Shown here piece by piece: positions 35,801 to 48,309 of a stretch of 64,000 bases of DNA (positions within the stretch are counted from its first letter, which is position 1; each line of letters starts with the position of its first letter). Origin of the DNA: Hippophae tibetana (lineage: Eukaryota > Streptophyta > Magnoliopsida > Rosales > Elaeagnaceae). A program made the position numbers and the translations under genes. The stretch is taken from NCBI GenBank assembly GCA_037013495.1, contig CM072804.1:31784501-31848500 (forward strand), written 5' to 3'. Below the pieces are notes generated by a model. The model was not told where the DNA came from. It searched no databases and worked only from the letters and a program-made list of their open reading frames with translations.

Positions 35801-36880
35801 TATATTTTTTAATTCATGCATGAATGAAATAGGTATGCGCTTTCAATTTATACTTAAACCATTCATCTAAGTAAATAAATAAATATATAATTCTTCAACA
35901 GATGTTAAAATTCTAACATTCAATGAGAAACCTATAGAGATCCTCTAACAATTTGAAATAATAAGAAGAGTGTTTAAGGAAGTAGAAAAAAATATTATCA
36001 CTCAAAATAAAAAGATCATAAACTCAAAATATTCTCATAAGATGGTCTCCACTATTTGATTCACAAATACTAATTTCGGGTTTAGATCAATCTAAACATT
36101 CAAGCATGAAACCCATACTATGAAAAAAAAACCTAATTATCATAATATTCTATGACATATTTAAGACATTAATCTAACAATGCAAAAGACTTAATCAATT
36201 ACTTAAAATCGATTGAAAGTATGATAATTTCATAAAAATATTTAAAATGAACCTAACTATTCCTAAACCAATAAATAAACCAAATATAAGCAAATAAATG
36301 TGAACACATGTTTAATAAACAATTTTAAAATGCTTAAATTTATGCAACATTTCCTCCACCCCAACCTAGAATCTACATAATCCTCACAATATTAAATGTA
36401 AATTAAAGATAAAGATAAAGAAAAGAAAAGTTATCCATTTTCTCAATGTAATCAAGTGATGATGTAGTAAGTCAAGTACATCCATCATCTCAAACAATTT
36501 AACCACACAAACAAATTTATGTGTACATCTCATACATCATATCTCAATAAACAATTATAAATTTAACAATTCTTAATAAAACAAACATGTTTTTGAAAAA
36601 TAAAATAGAAATTACAAAAAAATATAAAATAACATAAAACAAAATAACTTTTGAAAATAAAAATAATTAAACTAGACGTTCATACAAACAAACGGAAATA
36701 AAATACATAAACAATAATAAAACTTAGAAAACTAATAAAAATCTAGAGCAATGTTGGAGCTCAATCTTTCATATCATTTGGTCCTTGATCATCACCATAT
36801 GAGAGAGAGTTAACCTTTTCATCTCAAAGATAGTATGGTTATATTCACCCTGAACATGATGGTGCCCACTTGTATACTCA
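35800..36880 (-). repeat. 3' non-coding part of an Athila-like relic (copy 2)
   Basis: The segment 35800-36300 resembles 31790-32250. On the minus strand TTGGGGTGGAGGAAATG near 36345 corresponds to the polypurine-like TTTGGGGGTGG box of the intact element. 36720-36880 carries a degenerate coding tail. The CACTA-like element interrupts the relic at 36881. Confidence 0.45.
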
Positions 36881-37410
36881 CACTACTAAAATATATACAT
36901 ATAGTCTCGAACATTTAGCCACGGTTATTAGAAAAATTGAGGCCATAGATATACTTTATCAATTTTCTCTCTTTAATTTACACCAAACACCAAAATTTTC
37001 TTTTAATTTCTTTTTTTTTATTTCTTTCCCGTTTTCCATATTTTTTTCCCAATTTTTTTTCTTTTTTTTGCCATAAATATATATATATATATATATTACT
37101 CATATAATTTCCCCTTGTGTGAAACCCTAGCATAGTTGTATATTCTCTTCTCTGCTCGAAACCCTCGTGCTGCGTTCCAGTCTTGCACCACCGCGTTCCA
37201 GCCTCTGTTCCACTCTCGTCATAGTCCTTGGCCACCACTTGAATATTTCTGGTAACATCAATTCATCTTTTCCTTTATAAATGACTCTCGGTACCAAATC
37301 TTTCTACCTAAAGGCTTGCTTACGTTGAGAAATTTGGATGTTAGATATTTCTTAGATGGGATATGAAAATTTGTTAGGCAGGTCGCTTGGTATGGTTTGT
37401 GGAACGTGTG

Positions 37411-37545
37411 GTTGCCTGGTGCTTGGCTTGGTGCTGGTGCTAGTTCGTTGGGGTAGTGCGTGGTGTTTGGCCTAGTACTGGTGCTTGGCCTAGTCCTGGT
37501 TTTGTGCCTAGTACTGGTGCTTGGCCTAGTCCTGGTGTTGTGCCG
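37411..37545 (+). repeat. Left subterminal minisatellite of the CACTA-like element
   Basis: Two adjacent 36-base units (37472-37507, 37508-37543) read CTAGTACTGGTGCTTGGCC and so on, differing at one base. Looser GGTGCTTGG repeats stand to the left. Confidence 0.8.
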
Positions 37546-38189
37546 GTTTCAACCTAGCATTTCTGTAACAATAAATAGAAAGGATTGAAAACAGTATTTT
37601 CAGAAAATTTTATTGATATACTATTTACCAATTAACTTGTAATGAGTAATTGTATATTTTCCTATTTTTGTTGTAGAGAAGTTTTAGCTGGCCAATGTGG
37701 CTATTATGAATGTAATTTGAATGGGCTTTGGATGATCAGAATTGAAAACATAAATGAGCATCATAATTGAACAAACATTGAAAGCCTTAGATAAGCATGT
37801 TAATTCCATTTGGGTCAGTGCTATTAAAATTTCTGATTCTCTATTTCTTTTATCAATGTCTCCTTTTGTTATCTCATCATAGTTGCGCTTAATTAGCTTC
37901 ATTAATAATAGAACCACACAAGCTGCTGATGATAACAATTCATTTATGGTAATTTTTGGTTGAAGTCCCTTTTAGATTATTTATATAGTTATACGATAGA
38001 TTGTTGTTGTTATATTTTTTCTGGTAAGTACCTATGTGCACTGTGCTTTGAGCATATAGTATTTATTTTTATCTATTTTTTGGTGATTTCTTTTTCCTAG
38101 ATCAGAATGTAGTGTATAGAGGTATCAAACTTGAAAAATATTTTGGTAACTTGAAATAAAAATGTAAAGATTATATATTTTAGCACACC

Positions 38190-38520
38190 AGTGCAGCATA
38201 CCAACGTAGTAGGCACCAACACACCAGGCTCCAGCATACCAGCGTAGTAGGCACCAACACACCAGCGTACCAGGCACACCAGCACACTAGCATAGTAGGC
38301 TCCAACACACCATCGTAGTAGGCACCAACACATAAGCGTAGCAGGCACTAGAGCAGTAGACACTAGCCTATCAACGGAGCAAGCTCTAGCCCACCAGTGC
38401 AGTAGGCACCAACGCACCAGGCATTAACATACTAATACACTAGCACAGTAGACACCATCCATCAGCACAACAGGCTTTAGCTCACCAGCGCAGCAGGCAC
38501 TAGAGGCACCAGGTAGTAGG
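38190..38520 (-). repeat. Right subterminal minisatellite of the CACTA-like element
   Basis: About a dozen degenerate units containing CACCAGCGTAGTAGGCACC in the plus direction. Their complement (GGTGCC..., GGTGTG...) resembles the left array, so the two arrays are in inverted orientation, as expected for transposase-binding subterminal repeats. The 106-codon minus frame here is only a product of the repeat. Confidence 0.8.
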
Positions 38521-38889
38521 CAAATTGTGTTTTGAGTCTCAAAATAGATAAAAATAAATACTATGCTGAAGTTATTTCTATTGTACACTGTTTATTAATT
38601 TTTAGTGTATAATAAACTCAATAATGTAGTTATACTTTTAATTTTAATATAATATTATTTTTAATAAATTTATTGTAATTTATATTGATTTTTAATATTG
38701 TAATTAATATATAATTGTATTTTTAATTTATGTATATCATATGGCCTCAGTTTTCCTAATAACCGAGGTCATAGGTCATTACCTATAGTCTCTGTCATTT
38801 AGGCCTTGGTTCTTATAACTGTGGCCATAGATCTATGGTCACGGTTAAAAACCGAGGTCGTATGTATATTTTGTAGTAGTGCGAGTATG

Positions 38890-40150
38890 TTAATTAGTAT
38901 ATTCTTGGACATATTTATCTATATAGGTCACTTTTTTGTTTAAGTGATGAATTTCGTCTTCTATTGACATCTTTTAAGAAGAAGTGACTCTTCTATCCTT
39001 TTGGTTTCTATTAGTGCCCAAAGCAAGTTCATTATAGTATGCTAGAATCAATAATTCACCTGGTTGTATTAACACCTCACCCTTTGTATAATTCACCCCT
39101 ACTTTAGCACATAAAGTACTAATGAGTTATGGAAAAGAAACTCAAATGGTGATTGTTAGTAGAAAATCTTATCCGTTGGTGAATTATGGCTCCAACATCC
39201 ATAGTTATTGTGGATGCTATAGCATAAAGTAATATATCATGTTCTCTATCATGGAGCTATAATTTTCAATGGGTATGAGTTTAGAACATATAAAATATTA
39301 CCATATGCGAGAAACCTTAGTTAAGTATTTGGCTTCAAAAACCTTAGGTTTTCCAATGGAATATTCCCACTCAACCCCTCCACAGAAAAGGTTTCTATTA
39401 CTTCATTATATTCCACATTATCAAACCATGGTAAGAAATTATATGAAATGAACCAAACAAGACTAGTACACCTTATACCTTTACCCTGTTATTGACAATG
39501 TTAGGAATATTAACATACAATTCCTAAATCATTGATTGAAAAGCAACCTTTGGTTCCTTAATGGCCTTATCAAACCTGAGTTTGGACTTTATACTTATAA
39601 ACTTAGCCCTACTGTTGTCTATAGGGTTCTCTACATCCTTTCCTTTACCACTCCTATTTCCCTTAGGGAAAATTTAAATCAAATTAAACTTGAAAATGGG
39701 GTTCATAGAAATTCAAACAGCACAATACTATAAATAATCCAAAACAAATTCGTCACCCTCACTTAGTTCAATTAGGGTTTGGTAGTCTCTTAATCTAAAA
39801 ATTTTAAATTTATAGATTACTTTAATGTTTTGGAGAAGATGAAGATTTAAAGATTCTTGAAGTAGATTTGAGAAAATCATGAAATGGAAAGAAAAAAAAT
39901 AGGAGTAAGTTTATTGTGAATAAATTTGAAATATTGAAGGAAAAGATGTGATTTTTGGGTATTATATGTGTTTAAAAGAAGATAAAAATTAAGTTTTCAA
40001 GTGAAGAAGAAGGGAAAATGTTAGAAATGGGGGTTGGAATTCGTAAGGTTGAGTATTTCAGAGAAAAAATAGATGTGGGTCACGATGGAGGATTATTCAT
40101 GTCGTGGTACGAATAGTTAAAAATCCAGACCAAACGTTCAAAACCCCTTG
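38890..40150 (-). pseudogene. Athila-associated ORF relic (putative plant transposon protein domain)
   Basis: Minus-strand translation of about 39480-39060 gives, in shifting frames, KVSRIW, YFICSKLIPIENY, DREHDILLYAIASTITMDVG and AIIHQRIRFSTNN, then VGVNYTKGEVLIQPGELLIL. This resembles the domain often annotated as 'putative plant transposon protein' in Athila-type elements (pattern W..F...L.P..H....DR..LLYAI..G...DVG.II). It lies downstream of the gag relic on the same strand, with no pol between. Stops and frameshifts show it is dead. The domain assignment is from memory of the family pattern. Confidence 0.5.
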
Positions 40151-40429
40151 TGCTATTGTGCGGTTAGGTTGATGATGTAATGCAAAGTAAAGTTCTTCAC
40201 ATCCCAATTTTCTTCCTGAAAGCAACATGTCATTGCCAAAAAAATGCCATGTCATGACTCATATATTTTTTAATCTTATCCTAAATAATAAATAAAATCT
40301 AAGTATTAAATAATTATAATAAAATAAAATAAACAATTATAACTAATATAAAAGTAAAAGTAAAAAACAAAAATAAAACAACTATATTATTTTGAAAAAT
40401 AATAATAAATAGATTAAAATAAAACAAAA

Positions 40430-41880
40430 AAGAAAAATAGGTTAGCTTCCATCCAAAACTATATTTATCATCTTAAAAGGGCGTTATTTAGGAAACTTCC
40501 ATTTTAAATAAACTCAATGTCCCCATCATATTGAGTTCACTTGTCGTTTTGACCAGGCAACTATTATTTTCCTTGCTTCTGTAAGTTTTCAGTCAGTTGT
40601 TCTACCTATATCTCCACCCTTTTGATGAATGCCTCGATTGAGTCCAACCTTTGATTAGTTTTTGATTAGTTATTCTTGCTAAATTGAATGAAATCATTCA
40701 AGTTATCTTTAATGGTTGGATTTTTAGGAGGATTCTTTGGCACTTGTTATGTGTGGTATTAATATGCCTATTTATTATATTTTTGAGCAAATGTAAGATT
40801 ATGCTTCTAGAAGAAATTAGGATGATTTCACCACCCTAGATTATATCTATTTGCATTGGGATCATACCTAGGTCATGGTTGGTACTCCTTCACTGTGTTA
40901 ACCAATTGAAGTCCTATAAAAACTTCTCTTTGGTAGGGATAAGTATAAGTATCAGTACTATGTTCCATAGTACTACACACTCCACATTGTTCTTTGTGAA
41001 GAGTGGATTGTGTAACAAGAAGTGCAACTTGCTTGGTCAAATGTGGAAGTTGCATAGATAGTTCAGTTTCAGAGTCTATTTCATATACTATGACCCTTCT
41101 TACTCACAAGTTGTTTATCTGGGAATTAGCACCCAACATCTCAAAGCGATTGTAAGTCTTCATGGTAGTTTTCTCACATATAGCACCTCCTGCAGCATTG
41201 TCAACAATGAACTGACATTATTGTGTCAATCCATCATAGAAAAATTGATTATGTAGATACAATGGGTAATTATGATGAGGGAATTGAGTGAATAACAAAT
41301 TGAACCAACCATAAGCCTCATGGAATGGTCACCCTCCATCTGAGAGAAGGTTTTAATTTTAGCTCTTAGATCAAAATCTTTTTTATGGGAATAGAATTTT
41401 CCCAAGAATTTGTTATAAACCTCTTCCCACGTCATCAGGGAACTTAGAACGAATTACATTATCCAAGCCATAGACTTGTCTTTTAAAGTATAGGGAAAAC
41501 ACTTCATTCTCAAATGGTCCTTAATAAGTTCATTAAGATAAAAAGTTTGGAGTATTGAATAAAAGTCCCTAATGAAAGGCAAAGAATTTTCACTAGTTAG
41601 TCAATGGAAAAAGGATAACATGAAAAAAATGAATATTTTTCAATCATAGTTCTATGCTACCTTACCCAATTGGATTAAAGTAGTAGCAACCCTAATTAAT
41701 GGCCTTGCATACTCCTTCATTGTTGTTTTCTTAGGTTATTGATTTTTCCTCATTTCTAAAGGTTCAACTAGAGGGTCTAGGTTGGGTTCTATGTATTACT
41801 CAATTAAAGTATCTTGGATTTTAGTATCCAACCTTCTTATTTGTTCTTTGGATCTATTAAAATTTTCTATGTAAAGCGTA
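40430..41880 (-). pseudogene. Athila-like gag relic (first)
   Basis: On the minus strand, MKCFPYTLKDKSMAWIM and LMTWEEVYNKFLGKFYSHKK (about 41505-41370) match the Gag core [17 protein letters not shown] and [17 protein letters not shown] of the intact element. Further down are a knuckle-like CGVCSTMEHSTD with the last Cys lost (about 40995), a YNPGW-like box, and a coiled-coil tail near 40600. GGATGGAAGCTAACC near 40450 corresponds to the motif that follows pol, so protease, RT, RNase H and integrase are missing between gag and this point. Confidence 0.75.
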
Positions 41881-42399
41881 AAAGGATACCGTATGGATCT
41901 TCTGACTCACATAAATTATAAAACAATAAATTAAATTTATCGGTCAACTAGTAAAAATAAAAAGATAAAATAAATACAATATGTAATATGTATGATACAA
42001 ACAATTTATTATACAATAATAGTTAAATAAATAATAAAAAGAAGTTATTAAAAACATAGAAATACTAAATAAAATAATTTACAAAAAAATAAAATAAAAT
42101 AATTGAGTTAGTAATTTAATAAATAAGTAAAAGAAAATTAAGTTAAAATAAAAATAAAAATCAATATACAAAAATACTAAAAATAAATTACATTAATAAA
42201 TACATAAATTAAAAACTAAAGTTAGCTAAAAAATAGTTAGAATAAAAATAAAAATAAACTAAAATATTCTTTAAAATTTATCATATTTTTAGTTTTTTTT
42301 TAACTTTTTTTCCTATTTTTTTATATTTTAAAATTAAACAACTCACAATGTTTACAAACTGTTTTTAAAATATTTTTACTAATAAAAATTTAAAACATT

Positions 42400-43760
42400 A
42401 TTACTCCCCGATAACATTATCAAAAACATAATACACAAAAACTTTATAGTTAAATTTTGTAAAATTTATAATAAGCTTATAAGAGAACGAATCACTTTTT
42501 GAAAAGGGATAAGTATATTTTCAAGATCAATCTAAAGAGAAAGTGCGTGATTTTAAATAACTCAACAAATCTTTTAAAATTAAATACAAAAAATAAACCT
42601 AAATATTCTGTCACGATACTTAGGTTTTAAAAAATCTAAACTAATAACATAAAATTATAGGATAGAAATAGAATTGTTTCGAATAATTATAAGTAGATAA
42701 ACAATTATCACTCAATGGAAAATTTATGTGATTTATTAGCTTATTAACCATAGTTGCTTGAAATTAATTAGGTTATTAAATATATAAATTAAGATTATTA
42801 ATTTTTTTGTATGAAAATATTCTTAAGCGGGTATTAGATTCCTCATTGATAAAACCAATTAATATCCTTAGGCGAGCATCACTAACTCATTAGATTAACT
42901 ATAATTTATTTTTAAGGAAATAACAAGCTATCTAAATCACTGCCTTTAGCGTAACAAATAATTTATTCTCTTATTCAAGGTGTCAAAATTAGATCATAAA
43001 ACCTAACTTTCAGATTTTCAATCTATTACAAAAAAAATGTTATTTTATAATAAACTTTGTAAAAATCTTGAATGAAGAAATAAACTCAATTTATTTTATA
43101 AAATATCACTCTCCTAAATTAATCTTTCAAAAACATAACATAACTAATATCTCATAGTATTAATAAGCCAAACATGCTCAAATTTAATGAATGACCAGTT
43201 AATTAAAAAAAACATTTAGAAAGATACGTAAAAATTGAATCAGTAAATAATAAAATTAAAATATATACCTCAATTTATTCTTTAGTATACAAATAACTTT
43301 TATAATGATATGTAATTTGAAAAACCTCCAAAAGGTATGCCTATGTTATTTATTGAATCAAAACTATTTCAAAATTGAGAATTAAAATTTGCAAAAAATA
43401 AAAAAATCCTAAGCTGCCTCCAAATACAAATTCCATCTCTATCTGATATGTATTTTGTATGATACCTATGATGTGAAAACAAGCTATACTTATAGTTGAG
43501 GCTGGCGAGAAAGGGGGATCATGAAGGAAAAATCATTACACGCCACGACACAATTCGAATTTGGTTTGCTTGATTTAAAATAGAAAGTATCACGCCATAG
43601 CATAACATTTCTCCATTACGACTCAACACAAACTAGATGAAAGTAATATAAAAAAAAAGTGTGGAGTGCATCACGACCCATTGTATGTCTTTCCGTGACC
43701 TGCACTGCTTGTTTCCACTTCTTGTTTTACCCCCTTATGATGGATGAATATGAAATCGCA
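42400..43760 (-). repeat. Athila-like LTR, family I, copy b, with degenerate primer site
   Basis: Collinear with 33354-34650. Immediately below its low end, the minus strand reads TTGATAATGTTATCGGGGA (about 42405-42423), matching the intact element's TTGGCGCCGTTGTCGGGGA at most positions, which identifies it as a decayed primer site. Leader DNA and gag follow. The order LTR, primer site, leader, gag is therefore preserved on the minus strand. Confidence 0.65.
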
Positions 43761-43789
43761 AGACCAGTAATATAAATACCGATCTTGCA

Positions 43790-44928
43790 AAATTTACCTT
43801 TTTTTGGTTTTATTATTTGTAAAACTCTCGCAAGTGCATGAATCATTTTATAGAAAATGATAAGTATACTCCCAAGATCGATATAAGAAAGGAATTTATG
43901 TGATTTTTAATTTATTATTCAAAATCTTAAAAATAAAATTAAATCATAAACATCTTGTCACGATATTTTGGTTTGTTTGTTTCCTAATCTAATAACATAA
44001 AAATAAATATAAACATAGATATAAATATAAATTCAATAAATAATAATACAAATTTTATCATTCATAACAGTGGAATATTTAATTATATAATAATTAAGTT
44101 AATTATGTTTGCTCGTATTATTTAGGTTATTAAATATATAAATTAATATTTGTTGATTTTCTTTTTTAGGTATAAAAGTCACCTTAGGCGGGACCCAAAT
44201 TCTTTTATTTAATATTAACTAACTAATATCCTTAAGTGGGGCTTATTAATTAATTAAATATTAAATTTCACCTTTATTCCTAAGAAAATATCAAACCATC
44301 TAATCACACCTTTAGGCGGAGTCAAATAATTAGACTCTATTCAAGGTGTCCAAATTAAACCTAAGAATTTAATTTTCCAAGTATTAACATTCGAGTTTTA
44401 AAACCAATACTAAAAATTTATCGTCAATACATTTTCGAATAATAGTTCTTATAAAAAATCTTTTGAAATAGAGTTTCACGCTAACTACCGGGCGATTGTA
44501 ATAACAAATAAAAGAGCACTACTTTAAATTATACCGAATAATTAAACCTTAAAATCTAATTTTCAGATTTAAGTTTGTAATGAAAAATAATGTATTTCTC
44601 TCTAAAATCTTTAATATAAAATCTTGCATAAAAATAAAATCAATTTATTTTATAAAAGTGTTTTACCTATTTAATATTTTGCAAGCATAATAACGTTATA
44701 ATTATATCATATTTACAAACAAACAACCATGTTAAATTTAATCACACACAAATTAAATATAACATATAAGAATAAAACATAAAATGATAACTATAAAGAA
44801 TCCATTAAAATAATGCCTTAAAAGAATCCTTACAACAGTTTGATGTTAATTATGTTACTAGAAAACCTCCAAACGGATTGTCATATCTACTTATTGAATC
44901 AAAAACTAAAAATTTATAAAAACAGACA
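43790..44928 (-). repeat. Athila-like LTR, family II, copy c (truncated)
   Basis: The low end has CTCGCAAGTGCATGAATC, the usual end of Athila-like LTRs read in reverse. Positions 44150-44928 align with 47025-47730, for example AATATTAACTAACTAATATC in both. At 44928 the similarity stops after a shared ATTTATAAAAAC. Confidence 0.6.
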
Positions 44929-45059
44929 AATCGTTAAGGTGCATCCATCATATTATCATTAAGGTACACACAGACAAATCGTTATGAACTTCTAACATTT
45001 TAACAAATATTTTTAGTGGTAACAATTCTAAAATTATTTACATGCAATTAAACAAAAGA

Positions 45060-45240
45060 AATTAAATAAATAAATAAAATAAAAGAAAATTACCTAAAAT
45101 GATGAGTTACCTCTCATCCAACGCTTAGTTTAACGTCTTAACAAGACATAACTTATGATATTTCATTTTAAGTAACGTTCCGAGAAAAGTTTAGTGGCAC
45201 AAAGGTTTCAAGAATTAGTCTTCTAAAGAGAATTCCCTTA
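45060..45240 (-). other. Post-pol motif of an Athila-like relic
   Basis: On the minus strand, AAGCGTTGGATGAGAGGTAA followed by CTCATC matches the AAGCGCTTCTTGGGAGGCAA box found after pol in the intact element. Nothing of pol is recognisable next to it. Confidence 0.4.
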
Positions 45241-45680
45241 AATCTTTACTATTTATGCTATTAAAATCTAACTTATTTAAGTTAATAATAATCAAAGTTA
45301 ATTAAGTTAAGTTAAAAATATAAGTAAATTAAGTTAATTTAAAATCTAAGTTAATTAAATTAAAAATAATATAAGTTAATAAATTAAGTTAATAATAATT
45401 TAAGTTAATAACAATTTAAGTTAAGGTAAAAACAATTAAGTTAATTAAATTAATAAATTAAGTTAAGTTAAAAATCTAAGTAAATTAATTTGTTTTTAAT
45501 TTTAAAATTAAAAGAAAATTAAAAATTAAAAGAGAATTAAATGAAAATTAAGATTAAAAAAAATTATTAAAAAATTAAAAATTAAAAGAAAATTAAATTA
45601 AATAAATAAGAATTAAAAATTAAATGAAAATTAAAACTTAAATTAAATTAATTTTTTTTAAGAATTTTAAATATTAAAAT
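45240..45680. repeat. Low-complexity TTAAGTTAA-type tract
   Basis: About 440 bases composed almost only of A, T and scattered G, with repeated AAGTTAAT and AAATTAAA words. No coding potential. Confidence 0.7.
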
Positions 45681-45689
45681 TAATTTTAA

Positions 45690-46990
45690 AAATTTTACTG
45701 TTCACCTAATGGAACAATTTTTTTTGTTTTCTTTTTTATTTTAAATTTGTATAGTAAATTTTAAATTTTAATTTTAATTTTTTCCTTATTTTTTTAAATT
45801 TTTAATTTTAAATCTTAATTTTAAATTTTTAATTATTTTTTTTGTTTTACTATTAAAGAAAAGTTTAAACTTTTTTTTTTAATTTGAAAATTGAAATTTG
45901 AAATTGAAATTGAAATTTGTTTTTTTGGTTTACTATTAAAGATAAGTACAGTTTTTTTTTAATTTAAATTTCAGTTTTAAATATTTGTTACTGTTTACGA
46001 TTTTTTTTTCATATTGCGTGAACAGATATTTTTTCATTATAATTCAAGAAAAGTTTATTTATTTTTATTTTAATATTAAAGGTTTTTTTTCTTTACTATT
46101 TAAGATGAGTAACAGTTTTTGTTTTTTTTATTTTAATTCTCAAATCTTAAATTAAAATTTTTAATTTTTAATTTTTTTTCTTAGTGCTCAAGATCAGGTT
46201 AATTTTTTTTTTTGAAATTTGTTTTTTGAAATTATTGAATTTTTACTTTTTTTTTTAATTTCAAATCTTAAAATTAAATTTTTTATTTTTTTTACTGTTA
46301 GAGAACTCTAACAGTTTTTTTTTTGTTTTAATCGTAAATATCAAATTTAAAATTTTTATTTTAAAAAAATTGTACTGTTCGTTTGGAACAAATTTGTTTT
46401 TTGAAATTTAAATTTTAAATTTTATAACTTTTTTTTACTGTTCAAGAAACAGTTTTTTGTTTTTTGAATTTTAAACTTTAAATTTTATATCTTAAATTTA
46501 ATTTTTTTGGTTTTATTGTTCAAGAATAGGTTTTTTTAATTTAAATCTAAATTTTAATTCTTTCTTTTTTTAGTGTTTAAGAAAACAGTTTTTTTTTTAA
46601 TTTTTAATTTTTAAATTTATATCTTAAATGTTAATTTTAAGTTTTTATTTATTTACCGTTTAATGTCAGTTTAAATTATTTTACTGTTCGAGATAAAGAA
46701 AACTTTTTTTTAATTTAAATTTAAATTTAAAGTTTAAATTTTAATTCTTTTCTTTTTGTTTTACTATTCAAGAAAATGGCTTTTATTTTTTAAAATTTTA
46801 AACTTTGCATTCTATATCTTAATTTTTTGTACTGTTCAAGAATAGATTTTTTTTATTTTTTATTTTTAATTTTATATCTTAAATTAAATTATTTTTTTGA
46901 TAAATTTAAATTATTTTTTTTAATTTTTAATTTTATATCTTAAATTGTAAATTTAAAGTTATTTTTTTCGTTTACGAATCACGAATGGAT
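45690..46990. repeat. Degenerate tandem array with ACTGTTC...GAACAGT hairpin core
   Basis: About fifteen loose units, spaced roughly 60-100 bases, each centred on a variant of TTTACTGTTCAAGAACAGTTTT in T-rich DNA. A clear example is ACTGTTCAAGAAACAGT at 46437-46453, whose arms ACTGTT and AACAGT pair. Others start near 45696, 46290, 46510, 46680 and 46830. It lies between two family II LTR pieces. Confidence 0.65.
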
Positions 46991-47024
46991 ATTTTTTTTA
47001 AATGTTTTTTTAATTTTTTTTTGT

Positions 47025-48305
47025 TATTTAATTTTAGTACGAAAGTGTACTTAAGCGGGTTCCAAATTCTTTTGTTTAATATTAACTAACTAATATCATT
47101 AGACGATCCTTATTAATTAATTAAATATTGAATTTCAATTTTATTTTTAAGAAAATAACAAACTATTTAATGAGAGCTTTAGCGAGAGTCAAATAATTAG
47201 ATCTTAGGTTTAATTTTTTAAGTACTAACTTTCGAGTTTTAAAACTAATACTAAAAATATGTTATCAATATATTTTCGAATAATAGTTCTTATAAAAGTG
47301 TATTACTCTAAATTAGACCGAATAATTAAACTTTAAAATCTAATTTTTAGATTTAAGTTTGTAATGAAAAATAATGTATTTCTCTCTAACATTCTTAATA
47401 TAAAATCTTGAATAAAAACAAAATCAGTTTATTTTATAAAATTGTTTTACCTATTTAATATTTTGGAAGCATAATAACGTTATAATTATATCATATTTAC
47501 AAATAGTCAGTCATGTTAAATTTAATCACACAAAAAGTAAATATAACATATAATAAAAAAACATAAAATGATAATTGTAAAAAATCCATTAAAATAATAC
47601 CTTAAAAGAATCCTTACAATAGTTTAATGTTAATTCTATTACTGAGAAAACCTCCAAACGGATTTACATATCTATTTATTGATTCAAAAACTAAAAATTT
47701 ATAAAAACATAACTAGTTTTTTCTAAAAAAGAGAAGAATTTTAAAAAATAAAAACTAAAATAAATAAATAATTTCTAGAGAGAGATAGAGCTAAGAAAAT
47801 TTTGTGTTTCGGAATGAAGGGAAGAGGGTCCTTTCATAGATGAGAAAAATGTCAAAAAATGGGGAGAAATATTTCAAAATTTGAGTTTGGATAGGTTGGT
47901 GCGGGTATGGGGCGCAAAAATCTTGCCAGACGGGCTATCGGTATGGCTTATTGGCGGTTGGCATGGTCGCGACACGGCACGGATGGGCGTGAAGCTGCGT
48001 GTAGGACTCGGGGGGATGAGCGGTTGCGCGTGCAATTTTGGCCTTTGTGATCAATTTTTTCATCCTTTTGACTTTTCCTCATTTATGTTCTCAATATAAT
48101 TGTGATGTATTTCATCTAGTATTTTTTTCTTTGTGTCTTTAAATTATTTTTGAACTAAAATACGTGAAAAACAATAAAAAATACCCATGATTCTGAAAAG
48201 ACAAATTAATATAAAAATATGATAAAATCATACAAATATAAATCTATTTAATCAATTAAAGTACATTAAATAATAGTAATTTTAATGATTTTTAAACACT
48301 CATCA
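47025..48305 (-). repeat. Athila-like LTR, family II, copy d
   Basis: Read on the minus strand it begins TGATGAGTGTTTAAAAATC near 48305. It contains a GC-rich block at 47890-48050 that looks like the U3 of the intact element in composition, then aligns with copy c over 47025-47730. The low end is lost in the T-rich array. Positions 48000-48305 are also matched by 59500-59815. The 72-codon plus frame over the GC block has no recognisable domain. Confidence 0.6.
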
Positions 48306-48309
48306 CCTT

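Larger units (their letters stand above)
36881..38881. mobile_element. Non-autonomous CACTA-like DNA transposon
   Basis: A 2001-base segment begins CACTACTAAAATATATACAT and ends with the complement of CACTACTACAAAATATACAT. The inverted match extends inward: the left end has CCACGGTTATTAG and TTGAGGCCATAGATATAC, and the right end, read inverted, has ACCTCGGTTATTAGG and CTGAGGCCATATGATATAC. The right end carries an extra internal copy, making its arm about 150 bases against 80. Subterminal minisatellites lie on both sides (37411-37545 and 38190-38520). CACTACTA ends plus subterminal repeats are hallmarks of En/Spm. No transposase frame is present. The flanking bases (TCA and CGA) do not form the expected 3-base duplication. 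Confidence 0.7.

Noticed and set aside
38097-38417. 106-codon Cys/Val/Leu/Trp-rich minus frame
   Set aside because: Translation of the subterminal minisatellite of the CACTA-like element.
37411-38520. Direct-repeat arrays as possible CRISPR
   Set aside because: Plant nuclear context, degenerate units without unique spacers, and no cas genes.
47881-48099. 72-codon plus frame
   Set aside because: Lies in the GC-rich part of an LTR on the minus strand; no domain or conservation signal.
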